Shown: one piece after another, positions 9,853 to 22,262 of the stretch
Layout: the number at the start of each line of letters is the position of its first letter
Position numbering within the stretch: the stretch's first letter is position 1
Assembly (NCBI GenBank): GCA_003008705.1
Contig: PDUO01000004.1
Coordinates: 1,612,001 to 1,676,000, forward strand
Direction of reading: 5' to 3'
DNA from: Pezicula radicicola
Taxonomy: Eukaryota; Ascomycota; Leotiomycetes; Helotiales; Dermateaceae
DNA length: 64,000 nt
Notes under the pieces: generated by a model
The model's input: only the letters and a program-made list of their open reading frames with translations
Told to the model about the DNA's origin: nothing
Databases searched by the model: none
Position numbers and translations under genes: made by a program

Positions 9853-12800
9853 ATGAAGGTCTCATGGCTGAGTCCATCAATTGGAGATGCTCCGTTACTC
9901 CGACTCGGTTTGTTGTTGACGGTTCTTGGGCCAGTTTCTAGTGCTATCACTTTCAACGCCGTTCCCTCAGCAAATCTTGATCTTGGACAACTGGGTCGTG
10001 TAGGGCTGGCTGGAGACTTCGATGGTATTTCATTATACCAATTTGAAGGACAAAATGAGGATGGGTTCAGCACCAATGGGAGCCAGGCGGTGTTATCGCG
10101 ATTTCCAAGTGGTGATTTTGCGACCCTTGCATCCGCAGATGCAGGTATCCAGACGATGTGCTCTTTTGTCATGGACGACGGGACGATGGCCGGCGTTATA
10201 GTGGGAGGAAACTTCACCAGTTTGGGGGGCATTGAGTCTCAAGGAATCGCACTCTTCAACCCAAACACCTCGACCGTCACTCCGCTCCCTGGACTTTCTG
10301 GACAGGTCAACGCTGTCCTTTGTGACGAAACTACAAGCACAGTATATGTAGGAGGGAGCTTCAAAGTTGCAAATTCGACGAATGCCATTGCTTGGGTTGG
10401 AACAGCTGGGTGGACAAACCTACCCTTTGCTGGCTTCAATGGACCGGTCACATCCATTTCTCAAGCATCAAATGGCAATATTATCTTTGGAGGCGCGTTC
10501 ACGGGTCTGGGCAATGTGACTGGACCAGATCTACCAGATCAGCAAATTATAAATATCTCCGGCGCTAACATTACAGCTGTTTCCTCTACGACTACCACTG
10601 GCTTCAGTGATCCTACGAACATCGTTTGCAAAACTAATGGCACTGATGGAGCAGGCGAGACCTGGCTTTTGGCAGACAACACAGCTGGTTCCTGGAAGGC
10701 TGAGTTCGGGTTTGGATTTGAGCCTACCAAGTTGCGACTTTGGAACACACATCAGGATGGACGAGGCACACAAACTTGGAGGTACACAGCCTTGCCGATC
10801 AATGGCATCATGAACTTCACCTATATCGACCCAACGACTGGCGAGAACCAATCTTGCACTTCTGAGTGCCCGCTGAGCAGTAACACGAGCATACCATACC
10901 AAGACTTCCACTTTGTGAATGACGTTGGCATGGATGGATTCCAGATTGATATTTCTGCTTGGTACGGTAGTGGGGGAGGTTTGGACGGCATTGAACTTTT
11001 CGAGAACGACATCTTCGCTTACGCTATCAATGACTTCAACGAGCCAACATGTGTCAGTATTGCAACCGCATCTATAGCCACGTCAACTGGCCCTTGGATA
11101 GTGAGCCCATCACTTCAAAGTATGTCCGAGTATCTTTCAGCTACCTTAACCACTTCCTCCGACACGGCCTCCGTCGTATTCCTCCCAGATATCAAGCAGT
11201 CCGGCAACTACTCGGTTAACATGTACACCCCAGGGTGCCTTCAAGATGGTACCTGTACATCACGTGGGCAAGTTAATATTACTGGTGTTATGGCAAGTAG
11301 CACCTCGCAGTCGTTTCAAACCCAGATATTTCAGACCAACAATTACGACAAGTACGACCAAATTTTCTTTGGCTATATTGAAGCAAGTAGCAGTTCCTTC
11401 CGTCCTTCAGTAACGTTGGCCCCAGTCTCTGGAAGTGCTTTTGCCAATATGTCGATTGTTGCGCAACGCGTCGGCTTCACTTTGATTGATTCGGACAGCG
11501 GCCTCAATAGCATTTTTGAGTACGACCCGACTCAAGCTGTGGTCAATACTAGTGACTTTTCTTCTTCGATATTTGATCAAGCCGGTCTGGACCTAAATAC
11601 AGGCTCTGGTGTCAACGCACTTGTCACCTCTGGAGATACCACCTTCATTGGTGGCAATTTTACATCAAGCTCTTTTCACAACATCTTCTCCATTAGTGGG
11701 ACTAGCACTGCATCACTAAGTGGAGGTGGCTTGAACGGAGAAGTTATAACCATGGTACTGAACGGGTCCCTTTATGTGGGAGGCAACTTTTCGGACACGA
11801 ATACTGGAGGAAGTACTGGCTTAAGTAATGTAGCTGCCTATGATACATCGACGAATACTTGGAATGCATTGGGAGCTGGCGTGAATGGTCGCGTCAATAG
11901 TATAGTTCCCTTGTCGATGAACATCACCAGCAATGTCCCAGAGACTGCCATCACCCTCACTGGAGATTTCGATCAGATACTAGCGTTCGGTAGCAACAAA
12001 TCCGTTTCTGTAACTGGATTTGCTGTCTGGGTGCCTTCTCAGAACAATTGGCTCCAAAACTTGAACTTTACCACAATCGCTATAAATGGACAGCTTACCA
12101 GCGCAGCGAATGTCCCAGGCGGCGGTACTGTGTTTGGTGGTTCTTTATCTTCGTCTCAGCTAAGCGCCAACGGAGCAGTAGAATTGGCCTCAGGTTTGAG
12201 TGCGCTGCCCATAAAGATACAGCCTACGGCTCAGTCTACGAGTACACTGGCAAAACGGGCAAGCAGTAGTCAGAATGTGAGCGGGGTTGTGACGGGAGCT
12301 TTTTATGAGAGCGGAGGACGCAATGTCACCATCCTGGGCGGACACTTTACCGCGACTGGAACGAACGGTTCAGATGTCAACAACATTGCTTTTATCAACG
12401 GCGCAGACTCAAATAGTGTCACTGGTGTTGGCTCCTCACTCTCGAACGATTCAACGGTCTTCGCTCTTGCGGTCCAAGGAGATACTCTATGGGCTGGAGG
12501 TTCTCTAACTGGTACCGTGAACGGTGATGCCATTGATGGTCTGTTATCTTATAGCTTGGCCACTTTGAACTTCAACAATCAGCCACCAGCATTGAATGGG
12601 GATTCTGTGGCTGTAAAAGCCATTGCAATACAACCAAGCACCGAGAATGTTTATGTTGCCGGAAGCTTCGACGCTGCTGGGTCTCTCTCCTGCCCTGGCG
12701 TCTGCTACTTCTCCACAGCCACATCGCAGTGGAATCAACCGGGTACAACTCTTGGCGGCACAGCGAACGCAATGATCTGGGCCAGCTCAACGTCGCTTAT

Positions 12801-13572
12801 TGTCGGTGGCTCTTTGACGGTGGATGGAGCTAACATTTCTTTGGCAACGTATAACTCCAAGACATCAGTCTGGACCGCCTCTGCTGGAGCTGATGCCATC
12901 CCCGGCCCAGTCAGTGTACTCACAGCAGCTAACAGTGGTGCATCTCAATTATGGGTTGCGGGCACCGCCACGAATGGCTCGGCTTTCCTCATGAAGTACG
13001 ATGGTACCACATTTACCTCAGTCGGCTATACTTTGGGCAGCGGAACAAACATTCGGGGGCTTGAGGTTTTATCAGTGTCCAAAAATCATGCTTCCAGTTC
13101 ATTAGTATCCGCTAGCCAAACATTACTAGTCACAGGCGCTTTAAACATACCCGGATTCGGAAACGCATCTGCTGCCCTGTTCAACGGCACGTCCTTTCAA
13201 CCTTTTGTTCTCACCAGTTCGTCTAGCAACGGCGGTGGCAGCCTTTCACAGTTATTCTCACAAGAGCAGAACACCTTCAGCTCAGGCAGTATGTATTCCT
13301 TGCACTCTCCGCTTCGCTTTGCTAATCAGACGACAGAAAAATTCCTTGCCAAAGGGTTTATTGTACTCATCTCCCTTGCCATTGCGCTCGGCTTGGTGTT
13401 CTTCTTAGTTGTTGCCGGTGTTATTGCTGAACGTATACGACGAAGACGCGAGGGATACATGCCTGCACCGACCAGCAGTTTCGATAGAAATAATGGGATG
13501 TCGAGAGTGCCACCGGAGCAATTATTTAGTTCCCTTGGCCGAGGTGGAGGGGACAAAGCGCCAATGCTATGA
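9853..13572 (+). CDS. RAX2: Rax2-like cell-polarity landmark protein
   Basis: A single 1239-codon exon encodes a large secreted or type I membrane protein matching fungal Rax2, a cortical marker of cell poles and bud or hyphal sites in partnership with Rax1. The N-terminus is a signal peptide (hydrophobic stretch up to about residue 31, ending VSSA). The extracellular part has many N-x-S/T sites and recurring kelch/propeller-like units of the type YVGGSF and GGNFT. One membrane segment lies near residues 1170-1193 (VLISLAIALGLVFFLVV), followed by a short cytoplasmic tail RIRRRREGYMPAP. The early block GQLGRVGLAGDFDGISLY is diagnostic. The gene has no intron, unlike most neighbours. The start is supported by the signal peptide directly after the ATG. 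Two uORFs precede it. Confidence 0.93.
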   Translation: MKVSWLSPSIGDAPLLRLGLLLTVLGPVSSAITFNAVPSANLDLGQLGRVGLAGDFDGISLYQFEGQNEDGFSTNGSQAVLSRFPSGDFATLASADAGIQTMCSFVMDDGTMAGVIVGGNFTSLGGIESQGIALFNPNTSTVTPLPGLSGQVNAVLCDETTSTVYVGGSFKVANSTNAIAWVGTAGWTNLPFAGFNGPVTSISQASNGNIIFGGAFTGLGNVTGPDLPDQQIINISGANITAVSSTTTTGFSDPTNIVCKTNGTDGAGETWLLADNTAGSWKAEFGFGFEPTKLRLWNTHQDGRGTQTWRYTALPINGIMNFTYIDPTTGENQSCTSECPLSSNTSIPYQDFHFVNDVGMDGFQIDISAWYGSGGGLDGIELFENDIFAYAINDFNEPTCVSIATASIATSTGPWIVSPSLQSMSEYLSATLTTSSDTASVVFLPDIKQSGNYSVNMYTPGCLQDGTCTSRGQVNITGVMASSTSQSFQTQIFQTNNYDKYDQIFFGYIEASSSSFRPSVTLAPVSGSAFANMSIVAQRVGFTLIDSDSGLNSIFEYDPTQAVVNTSDFSSSIFDQAGLDLNTGSGVNALVTSGDTTFIGGNFTSSSFHNIFSISGTSTASLSGGGLNGEVITMVLNGSLYVGGNFSDTNTGGSTGLSNVAAYDTSTNTWNALGAGVNGRVNSIVPLSMNITSNVPETAITLTGDFDQILAFGSNKSVSVTGFAVWVPSQNNWLQNLNFTTIAINGQLTSAANVPGGGTVFGGSLSSSQLSANGAVELASGLSALPIKIQPTAQSTSTLAKRASSSQNVSGVVTGAFYESGGRNVTILGGHFTATGTNGSDVNNIAFINGADSNSVTGVGSSLSNDSTVFALAVQGDTLWAGGSLTGTVNGDAIDGLLSYSLATLNFNNQPPALNGDSVAVKAIAIQPSTENVYVAGSFDAAGSLSCPGVCYFSTATSQWNQPGTTLGGTANAMIWASSTSLIVGGSLTVDGANISLATYNSKTSVWTASAGADAIPGPVSVLTAANSGASQLWVAGTATNGSAFLMKYDGTTFTSVGYTLGSGTNIRGLEVLSVSKNHASSSLVSASQTLLVTGALNIPGFGNASAALFNGTSFQPFVLTSSSSNGGGSLSQLFSQEQNTFSSGSMYSLHSPLRFANQTTEKFLAKGFIVLISLAIALGLVFFLVVAGVIAERIRRRREGYMPAPTSSFDRNNGMSRVPPEQLFSSLGRGGGDKAPML

Positions 13573-15198
13573 TTTGATCAGTAATGAAGGCGTACGGGTT
13601 GGGTAGGCGTTTAGGATAAGCAGAAAATGCTCCCACATCTTTCCTTTTACAATTTTGTTTTCCTCGGCGCATCCAAGCGGAGATTTCACATTTCGTTGCG
13701 GAAAGGTCGTCTGTTACTCCGCGGGAGTACATCTGCATAGGATTTTGATGGACAGCAGATTTAATAGGCTTTGCACAGCAGTTCCTTTTGCTTTAATGTT
13801 TAGAGATACTCTACCTCTTGTTCACATCTCACGATATTCTCTTTGTAAAATAGCTTCTGCAGTCCCGTCACAAGGCTGCGATATTGGTAGCCAAGGCTAA
13901 CCATCTATCATGTATGGTCAATGTTTTTAGCAATGGTTCTATATCTAGCGTGTTTATAAATAGAAGGGAAACCTAAGACCAAGTCTCGGAGCGTTTAGTG
14001 AAAGATACGCCTTTGTGACCTTTCTTCTTTTCTTCTCTTTTCGCCTCTTCATAGTGTTATTGCTAAGCACCTAGTGAAGTGTATCAAGGAGGAGTTGGAG
14101 GCTGACAAGGTCGGGACGCTCTACTCATTGCTTCTTAAACGACCCTAGTGGGATGCAGGGTAGTTATAGCAAGGGGGGGTTAACAGGTTACAGGCGACAA
14201 CTTCGCCTAGTGCAGGCCTCATACTAGTAGGTTGGAGGGGTCCATCATCAAAGACAAATAGTGCAGAAGGAGTAGGAGCTTCTTGAGGCCTCCGCAGCTG
14301 CCGTAATATGACATCAAAAGCTCATAGCTTCAATATCATCCAAGTACTTTCGTACAAGTTCAACTACACTCGCTAAGGCTAAGGTAAGATCCAGAAGGAA
14401 TCAAGACCATTGTAACCTTTCTTCATTCTTCAAGGACTGCTTAGTCGAGAGAATACTTCGGGAAACGGACGGTTGAAAGATCTAAGCTTGGGTTTCTCAC
14501 AAGCAAGCCTTCATCAACCCTCTACAAACAATCCCTCCTCGTGTTACGCCTAATCTGGATAGGTAGTTGCTCTTGTTGAGCTCTGAGTGACTGAATTCAA
14601 GCTGAGCATTCGGAGGAGTGAAGCGTTTGCTCTATCGGTAGTATCGAGGTGCGTTCGGTGGAATAGAACATAGTCAGAGACAAGTAAACTACAGTTTAGT
14701 TGGGTCCTTCTGGGACTATCCAAGTGGCTGTCGTCGGAGGCCAGAGAAGCGGGTATAATGGAAACAACAACTTCCTTGGGAAGTGCAGGCTCCTGTCGGA
14801 GTGTACGAGGAATACAAGAGATCTTATAGCAGGGGTTACGACCATCAACCTCAACCGTACTCCGTACCTTCTTCGTAAGTGCGTAGAATTTCTTGGATGC
14901 TGGGCTTCAAGGTCCCACTCAAGTATGTTGAGGGTCGATGATTATGATGATCGCACATCGCACATCCCTCACTGCCACGAGTTCAGTCAACATCAGCGAT
15001 CCATAATAATGCGATCCATAATAATAGTAAAAAGTCTAAAGATCTCGGGCTAGGGGATCAGCAGACAGATGATACCTGTGATTCTTTGTGTCTTGGGGCA
15101 ATAATAAACGGCGGCATGCCCGGGACAGAGCGGTCAAGGAAAGCACGGGGAGAAAGGAAAAGGGAGAAGAGGAAAGGGATCAGAAAATCAACTCATCA

Positions 15199-15202
15199 GA
15201 GA

Positions 15203-15238
<36 letters not shown>

Positions 15239-15270
15239 GAGATGAGGGATGAGGGATGAGACGATGAGAT
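15199..15270. repeat. GA microsatellite with GATGAG satellites
   Basis: An uninterrupted (GA)n run from about 15206 to 15234 grades into GATGAGG units up to about 15270. It is intergenic. Confidence 0.9.
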
Positions 15271-15336
15271 GTTTCTTCCGATGGGGCCTGTCTGCCTGAC
15301 AAGAGTGCCTGTGCCTGTGCGCGTACGGTACCTTAC

Positions 15337-15372
15337 CTGTCAGTTAGTCTGTCAGTTAGTCTGTCAGTCTGT
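15337..15372. repeat. 12-nt tandem repeat (CTGTCAGTTAGT)
   Basis: Two full copies and a partial third copy lie head to tail, just after the GA microsatellite. They fall in a TG/CTGT-rich stretch. Confidence 0.8.
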
Positions 15373-18300
15373 GTTGCACCTGTGTCGGTACCTGTGCCAG
15401 TACCGAAGCAGCAGCAGTAACAGTATATTATTTGACGTTTCGTCCAGAATGGTCCCTAGTAAGAGTTCGTCGGCGAGATACTCGGGCAGATTGATTTAAG
15501 CTCAGGACAGGCTGCATGGTGGATGGGCGCTTTCCACTGTTTGGGAGACGATCGACCAGCCGACTAAAGCCTTTTTGGTGCGGAAAGGTCGTCCAAGGTG
15601 GTGCAAGGCACGCCAAGATGGCGCTGCTGGGAAATCACTGGCAATCACTGGAAATGAAAAAAAAAAAAAAAGGTGGCGACTGTGGGGGATCAACTCGCAG
15701 GTCCAGCGTCCCTTGGTAGGAAAAGGAGACGATCTGCACCGGCTAACTCTAACTAGCGCATGTCTTAAAACATGAAACAACCTAAAAGAAATGGGCCTTC
15801 TTCATTCGCCATGCGGCCCTACAGGGAGACACTACAGCGAGCTACAGGGAGATGAGATGGCCCAGGGGTCTTTCCTCTTTGGGCCAACTGCACTACATGG
15901 CCCTCAAATTGCAGGAAAGGGCCAAGTACGTTCATCGTTCACCACTACCCACTAACCCACTAACCCACTGCCCTCTCTACCCTCTGCCCCGGTTCAGACT
16001 CTGATATAGATATGCCGACAGATGTCAAAGGAAATGAGCTGCCAAAACCCAAACCACGACCGGGGTAGAGGAAGGCATGGCGGCCTGGCAAACTGACAGG
16101 CGCTTGGGCACCTCTGAGATCCGTCAGCTCGTGATGGATGGATCTTTTTTTAAAAGTACAGACACAAAACACAGCACGGAGCCCGCAGGACGGTAGCATC
16201 TATCATTCTTGACTTCTGATATAGACCGGGTTGGAAATGAAACTTTGGGACCTGCCCTGACAGTAAAGTTGAGAACCACAATTTGTGTCAAGTATCTGAA
16301 ACGTATATTCTGAAAATCCCAGTCTCTGTCGACATGTCGATCGCTATAGGACAGAGTAATATGACTATCCCACTAAGCGGCCGACCCAGGTACTTTTCTT
16401 TTATGTCTATTTTTTCTTCTTCTGTTGCTGGTTTACTTCGACCTGCCCATGCCATGTTGACTAGGCCCGTCTCAGTCCAGATATCTCGTACGTGGGGAGG
16501 TATGGACTGCACTTCTCCAAGCTTCAAGCCACGGGACCGAACAGCCGTGATGGTGGCTTATTTGTCAATTCAATACTCTGCTTTCGTGAGAATCCCTATC
16601 TGCATGCAACATTATTGAGTACCAGTAGAGGAAGGCTGCACGGCATGGCAACATGCTCTGGTGTGCTGACAGAAGTCGCAAATTGACTTTAAGCTATTGC
16701 GCGGCTGGCGTTCATATCTAACTTCCTTCTGGCTTCAGATTGACTCTCATCCGCCAACAGGCTCGAAGCCGTCAACAACCGTCTTAGCAACCGTCTTGCG
16801 ATGGCTTCAATCTGCCGGCCAGCTTTGCTCGTTGTGTGCGCCAAGCACATGGCTCTCCTCAACTACTAATCATGCCGTTATGGTAGGAGGGCAACTTTGC
16901 GAAGCTACCACCAGTCCCTCGAGATTTCATTCAGTGGCTGCGGGTACCATCGCCTGACATCTGGCAAGAAAAATCTCCTTATCTTCCTCAACGGGCATGG
17001 GGCATGGGGCATCATCGCACGACTCGATCCTACTTGGGCTCTTTGTGGGAAGTCATCTTGCATATCCGTCCTGTTCCCATCCGACAGGACAGCAACATCT
17101 TTACCCCATGGCTACAGGTAACATTAGTGTGGTGCTGCATCTGAACATCATCAAGCTAGGCTATCCCCTATCCATCACAACATCACTTCGTATTTTGCAT
17201 TCGAGCCTTATGCATGGCCCAAATAGGCTTACCAAGAGTACCTATTGGGGAATGCTCCCACTCGCTCTCGTCATGTATGGGAACACGACAACACAACAAC
17301 AGAGGTGCAGAGAGGAGACCTATTGGCGGGAAGACGAGTCCAAAAGTAAAGTGACGTCGACAACATCACACTGCTTAAGCTCACCCATCTCTCTGGGACC
17401 GACAAGGGCGACTTAGTGGTTGCAAGATCCTCATGCAGAGAGATTTTGTACAACCTTGCGCCTTTACCTTCATCGTTCTCATGATTAAACAATAGACAGT
17501 CCCGTCACAGCAACACGCGTGCAGTAATATGCTGTAGGTGCGTAGGTATCTGCACCATCCACACCAGCTGCCATGTTATTAGCTCCTATATCCACCGCCC
17601 AAGCCAGGGCGCAATTGACTTTCGTCTGTATCGCAGATTCGCAGATGCCGGTCGGATCGACTCTAACCCTGTCCTTGAGGTGCTCTTGGCTGTGCGCCTC
17701 AAGGACAAGGGGAACAATTCATTGGCTGGGACGAAGACACCACGCAGCCTCGCTCACGGCCCTCGAGCTGTGCGGTGTGTGGGCGTGCTGTGGAGCTACT
17801 GTACGGTACTTTCGACTGTATGCTGGGCGAGAGACGAGAGCTCATAGGTGGTGGCAAAGCGCCAAGTCCTCAAAAGGCCCCTACCTTATTTTCACCGCAC
17901 AGACTTCAAGGTGGGCTCGCGAAGTCGTCTTTCCGCCCAAGTCATGCGCCTCTATTTTCCAGGACAGCACTGTAACAGATTCAGCGATTCAGCAATGCAG
18001 CAATTCAACGCAGTGGAGTCCTCAGATTTTGGGAAATTTGACAGAGCGAAATTGTACAGGAGCATGATGTACGTAATTTACTTTACGCCTGCTCGATGCA
18101 TTTTCAGTCTCCAGCACGGCGTACCCGCGCACGATGGTGTGAGCAACGAAGGAGGCAAAGTATGGAGACGACTGTTTTCCTTGCGCCATAACCTAGGGGG
18201 AAAGCTACGGAAGTATGCAGGCGCGCCCCCTCCCACCCCTGTGAGGCTTTAGGTCGGTACATCTCGGCCGCGTGTCTACCGACCGTAGGTAAGCCGAAGG

Positions 18301-21300
18301 GCAGCAGCAGCAGAATACAAAGTAATATCATGAGTAGTAAGGGGAACGGCGCTTTCCAGAAAGAAGCGTAACAGCATTAAGCTTCTGTAGTCCGGTGAGA
18401 AGTTAGAACTGACTACCTACCTAGGAAGTCGTACTACTACTGCATACAGTACTCGCGCCGTTGCCATCAACCAGCGCTGCGGCTTTGGCACGTAGATCCG
18501 GGGGGGCGTTTCCTGACTTGCTTCCCAATTGTTGTTACAGTATTGTGGCATCTTTTTCCAGTGCCTGCAGCCAAACAGTAACCAAAGTCTTAACCTTTTG
18601 CTGGTCCAGTCTCCTAATCTCTTTGTACCGGTCACCTGGAATCCTACAGCTTACCTTGATATCCACGCCGACTACTCCGTACGAACCGTCACCCCAATTC
18701 TTGTCGTCGCAGTATTATTTCATCCACCCCCGCTAACCATAAGTCAACGCACAGGCTCTTTCATCGGACGAACAGCACGGCAGCGGCTAAACGTCGAAGC
18801 AAAAAGTCAAACGAGTCAAAAGGAAATCAAAAAAAGAAGCACAGGGCACAGGGAAGAACAATGGTTCCTCGTGCACGTCCAGATTGGGATTTCGAATTTA
18901 CCAAATCTGTGTTTCCTCATTTTGTTGATCTACGAGCCCTGCTGTTGAAGATCCGATCGTCACATCTCTTGCCTGCATGGAGATGTGTGGCGACGTGACA
19001 GTGACTTCTTCCAACTTTTTATAATGCCATTGTTCTCATGGCAAATGCCTTTTGATAACTTCAGGGTTCAGGCCAATAAGAACTACGGCCTCATTTCTTT
19101 GAAGTTTGCCCAGGAGTGATTTTTAGAAAAGAAAGAGCTCTTCTCATTCGGAGATAGCAGGCTGCCCGTCGGCCAACAGATTATGTGGACGAGAGACTGG
19201 AAAACAACAAAGGTTTGGCACAAAAATCGGCACTCCAACTGACTCGAGTAGTATACCGGGTTAGAAAGGGGACCTGGAGAATGAACGTTCAGGGTTTTGC
19301 AAGCACACGTGCTTATTCTCTTGCAAGCCTCGTTCCGTTGACCGAGTCGTCCAGGTATTTGGAGAAGCGTAATGTCATGGAATACGGAGAACTTATTAAA
19401 CGGATTCTATGCTGACAACATCAACATACCTACCTACCCCACAACCAGTTTTGCCGCCCGAGGAAACCACTCGTCGTGTACTTCAACAAACACAAAGGTT
19501 TTGGGTTTCGACTCTTGATGAATCCCAAGAGTAAATTCCAGCATTAACCATAAGCCATAGATAGCAGCCATGGGAGGGAGAGGCTGCGGAAGGAGGAGAG
19601 CCGTCAGCCCACGAGACACTAAGTGATAAGAATAATACAGTAATGTGGAGCTATCTCGAGTTTTGGCTTTTACGGAGAAAACGCCGCCGACTCTAACAAA
19701 AAGCGATAGCGGGCTCTGAAGATGCCAAGCGGCAAGAAAGTACAGTAACCATGATTGTGGAACTGTTGACGAGTTTGATCTCTGGAAGGGATTAAAAGTG
19801 TATGGGGACCAGTACGGTACTCGAGAGTACGGCTGCACCGAAGAACATGCTGCTCCAGTCGTAGGGTGTGGTGGGGAACAATAGGAGAAATGCAGCGTTT
19901 GATTAAACTGCAGATTATTGTACAAAAGTAGTAATCACGGACTCTCTTGAAGCTTTTTCCCCTTCTCTGCCTTCTCTGCACGGGGATAAAAAAAAATATA
20001 AAAAATATACTAAGGTATGTATGGTAAGGTATGGGTATGATGAAGAGAGATGTCGGGGACGTTGAAACGCGCGTATGGAAGTGGTCAAGCGTGAGAGGCT
20101 TCCTGGGAATAAGGAAATGGCGTACGGACAGGGACCTCCCAGCGTCCGTCCACAGGGAAGGCTACTTTTTAGGTCCTTACGGTACAGCGCTAGTCAGCCT
20201 CCACAATCCACATCCACATGCACAATAATTTCATCTCTCTGAATTCTCTGAGTCTGTCTCTGGCTTCTTTTAGTGGCGTCGACCGGGGGGCTGGCCTTAG
20301 CGGGGCTCTAATGCCTGTCTTCGCTGGCCCTTCGCCCCCCTGCACCACTACTCGACGGTATCCTGGCGTATTTTGGCTGACCCCCCTGGCGCTCAACAGC
20401 GTCATTTCGGGGTCCTGACATGCTGAAGTCCTCCAACTCACACACGACTCCACAGCCGCTGAAATCACATTGCGACCGTGTGAGTGGCTGCAAACATTAC
20501 TATCCTTCATTATTATGATGGAATTCAACCGCTGGTCTTGAGTCCGCAATCCTCAGTAGCCCAATAATGAAATGGCACAGTCTGTGATGCCCTGCTGTTC
20601 GTGCTGCACCTCCTCCGTCATCATATCCATTAGTTATTATCCCCTAGCTTTCTTGTGGCATGCTGCTTCGGGCACTGTCCCCTGCGCAGACTCGACCACC
20701 ACGCTCACTCAGTGGCTGCTAACGACTGCCCTCGGTTTGCCTCCTGCGAACCCTGCTGGCCTCTACAGAGTGACACAAGCAGCGAGGGCAGGCGAGTCAC
20801 CAGTCACCAGCACCAGCGGCCACACCAGTCATCATTCACCAACGGCAGTAAAACCACCGAAAGCGTAAGGTACGGGTATCAAGTTGGGCCAATGGCTCTG
20901 AGATTGCATTCCTGCTCGTCGCCCAGTGGCTGCCGTCTAGTGTGCACTACGTCAAAAAGTAGTAGTCGCTCGGGTCTGTGACTGCTTGTTGCACGGTACG
21001 GTACTTTTGCTGCAACTGCCTTTGAGTGGCTTGCTGTAGGTATTGCTCTTAGTCTCCATCGAGAAAAACTGGAGAAGTTCGTACATAGTCCCGTACGGTA
21101 GGAGATCCTGTAAACAAAGCATGGGAGGATGGGAGTGCCGTGCCTAAGGCCAAGCACCAGCAGTGGGTGGTGGGTGTGTGTGAGTGGTCGACGACTCTAT
21201 GGGCCAGCTCTGCTGTATCCTTTCCCTCCCCCCCCCAAGACGCATCACGACGGTACTCTCCCTCGTCTCCTCAGTGGATCCCCTGGACGTCGGGATTATC

Positions 21301-22262
21301 ATTCAAGAGTGATCCCTGCTGCCTCATCCATCATCGATACCACTGACTTCCAACAACCCTACCTCTTCTCCCTCACGTCTTCTTATGTAAAGACCAGTTC
21401 GCCCCCCCGCCTTGTGATCGTCCATATACTTCCTTCATCGTCAAGCACCATTGCTACATTTAATACATTATTGCTACACATTTTAAATCTAAGGTTACGA
21501 CTACACCTCCCCTCTCCCGGTCGAACCATCTCAAACACGTTGTGCTCTCTGATCATCGCCAAACACATACAAGCCACGCCCCACAAGCGAAGACCTCACC
21601 GCGCCATCTTCAAACATCCGGACGAGCATCTATATATCTTCTAAACACTCACCACTCACCACTGCCGAGCATCTGGCAGGCGCCCGATCTATTCCTCAAA
21701 GTAGACCAGTCTGATGAGCTTAATCTCAAAGAAAAAACACAACCCGTCCCGGCACTGCTACCCTCCCCATCGAACAATAGCGCGTTAAGCTTGGGGGGAT
21801 TTTTGGGAAGACTTAACTCTTGTCGATCTTGCCTCAAGATATCTAACTGCAGAAGACTGCTCCACCTTTCAGAATCCTGCCCCCGTCCATCAGATACTCG
21901 TAGACTCGGTCTCGCACGCTACCTCTCCGCCATCTTTTGCCCGGAACGAATTGGATCTTTTCTGAGTAGAAACTTCCTCAGCTCCATCCTAACTCCAACC
22001 AGAGCCCTGGATTCGGTCCCCCGATATTGTGCACCAACAAGCACATAAGAACGCTGATCCCCCTTCGAGACCTGTGGGATCGACTTGTTGATTCCTCCAA
22101 AGTCACTTGGTTCAAAGTGACACGACGTTTGAACGGGATCTCGCATCAGATCCACGTACCATCTCGCAAAAGCTACTCTGACTCTATTCTATTAATTTTT
22201 TTGCTCGGAAAAAAGCCGACTTATCTTTGTCGCATTCATACTCTGATCATCTACCCTTAAAG

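Larger units (their letters stand above)
13573..22262. other. 8.7-kb gene-poor region, includes presumed FlbC-like leader
   Basis: No long or conserved coding frame appears on either strand. Contents: simple repeats (GA, 12-nt CTGTCAGTTAGT, poly-A), many GTACGGTAC-like palindromes and pyrimidine-rich tracts. Around 14.0-15.1 kb fragments such as IAKHLVKCIKEELEADKV read like a broken coding sequence, possibly a transposon relic, but nothing definable. The last 1-1.5 kb (from about 20.8 kb) is CT-rich and is probably promoter and long leader of the zinc-finger gene at 22263. Confidence 0.4.

Noticed and set aside
14000..15060. Possible LTR retrotransposon remnant
   Set aside because: No paired LTRs, primer-binding site or reverse transcriptase motifs could be read; kept only as a remark in the intergenic entry.
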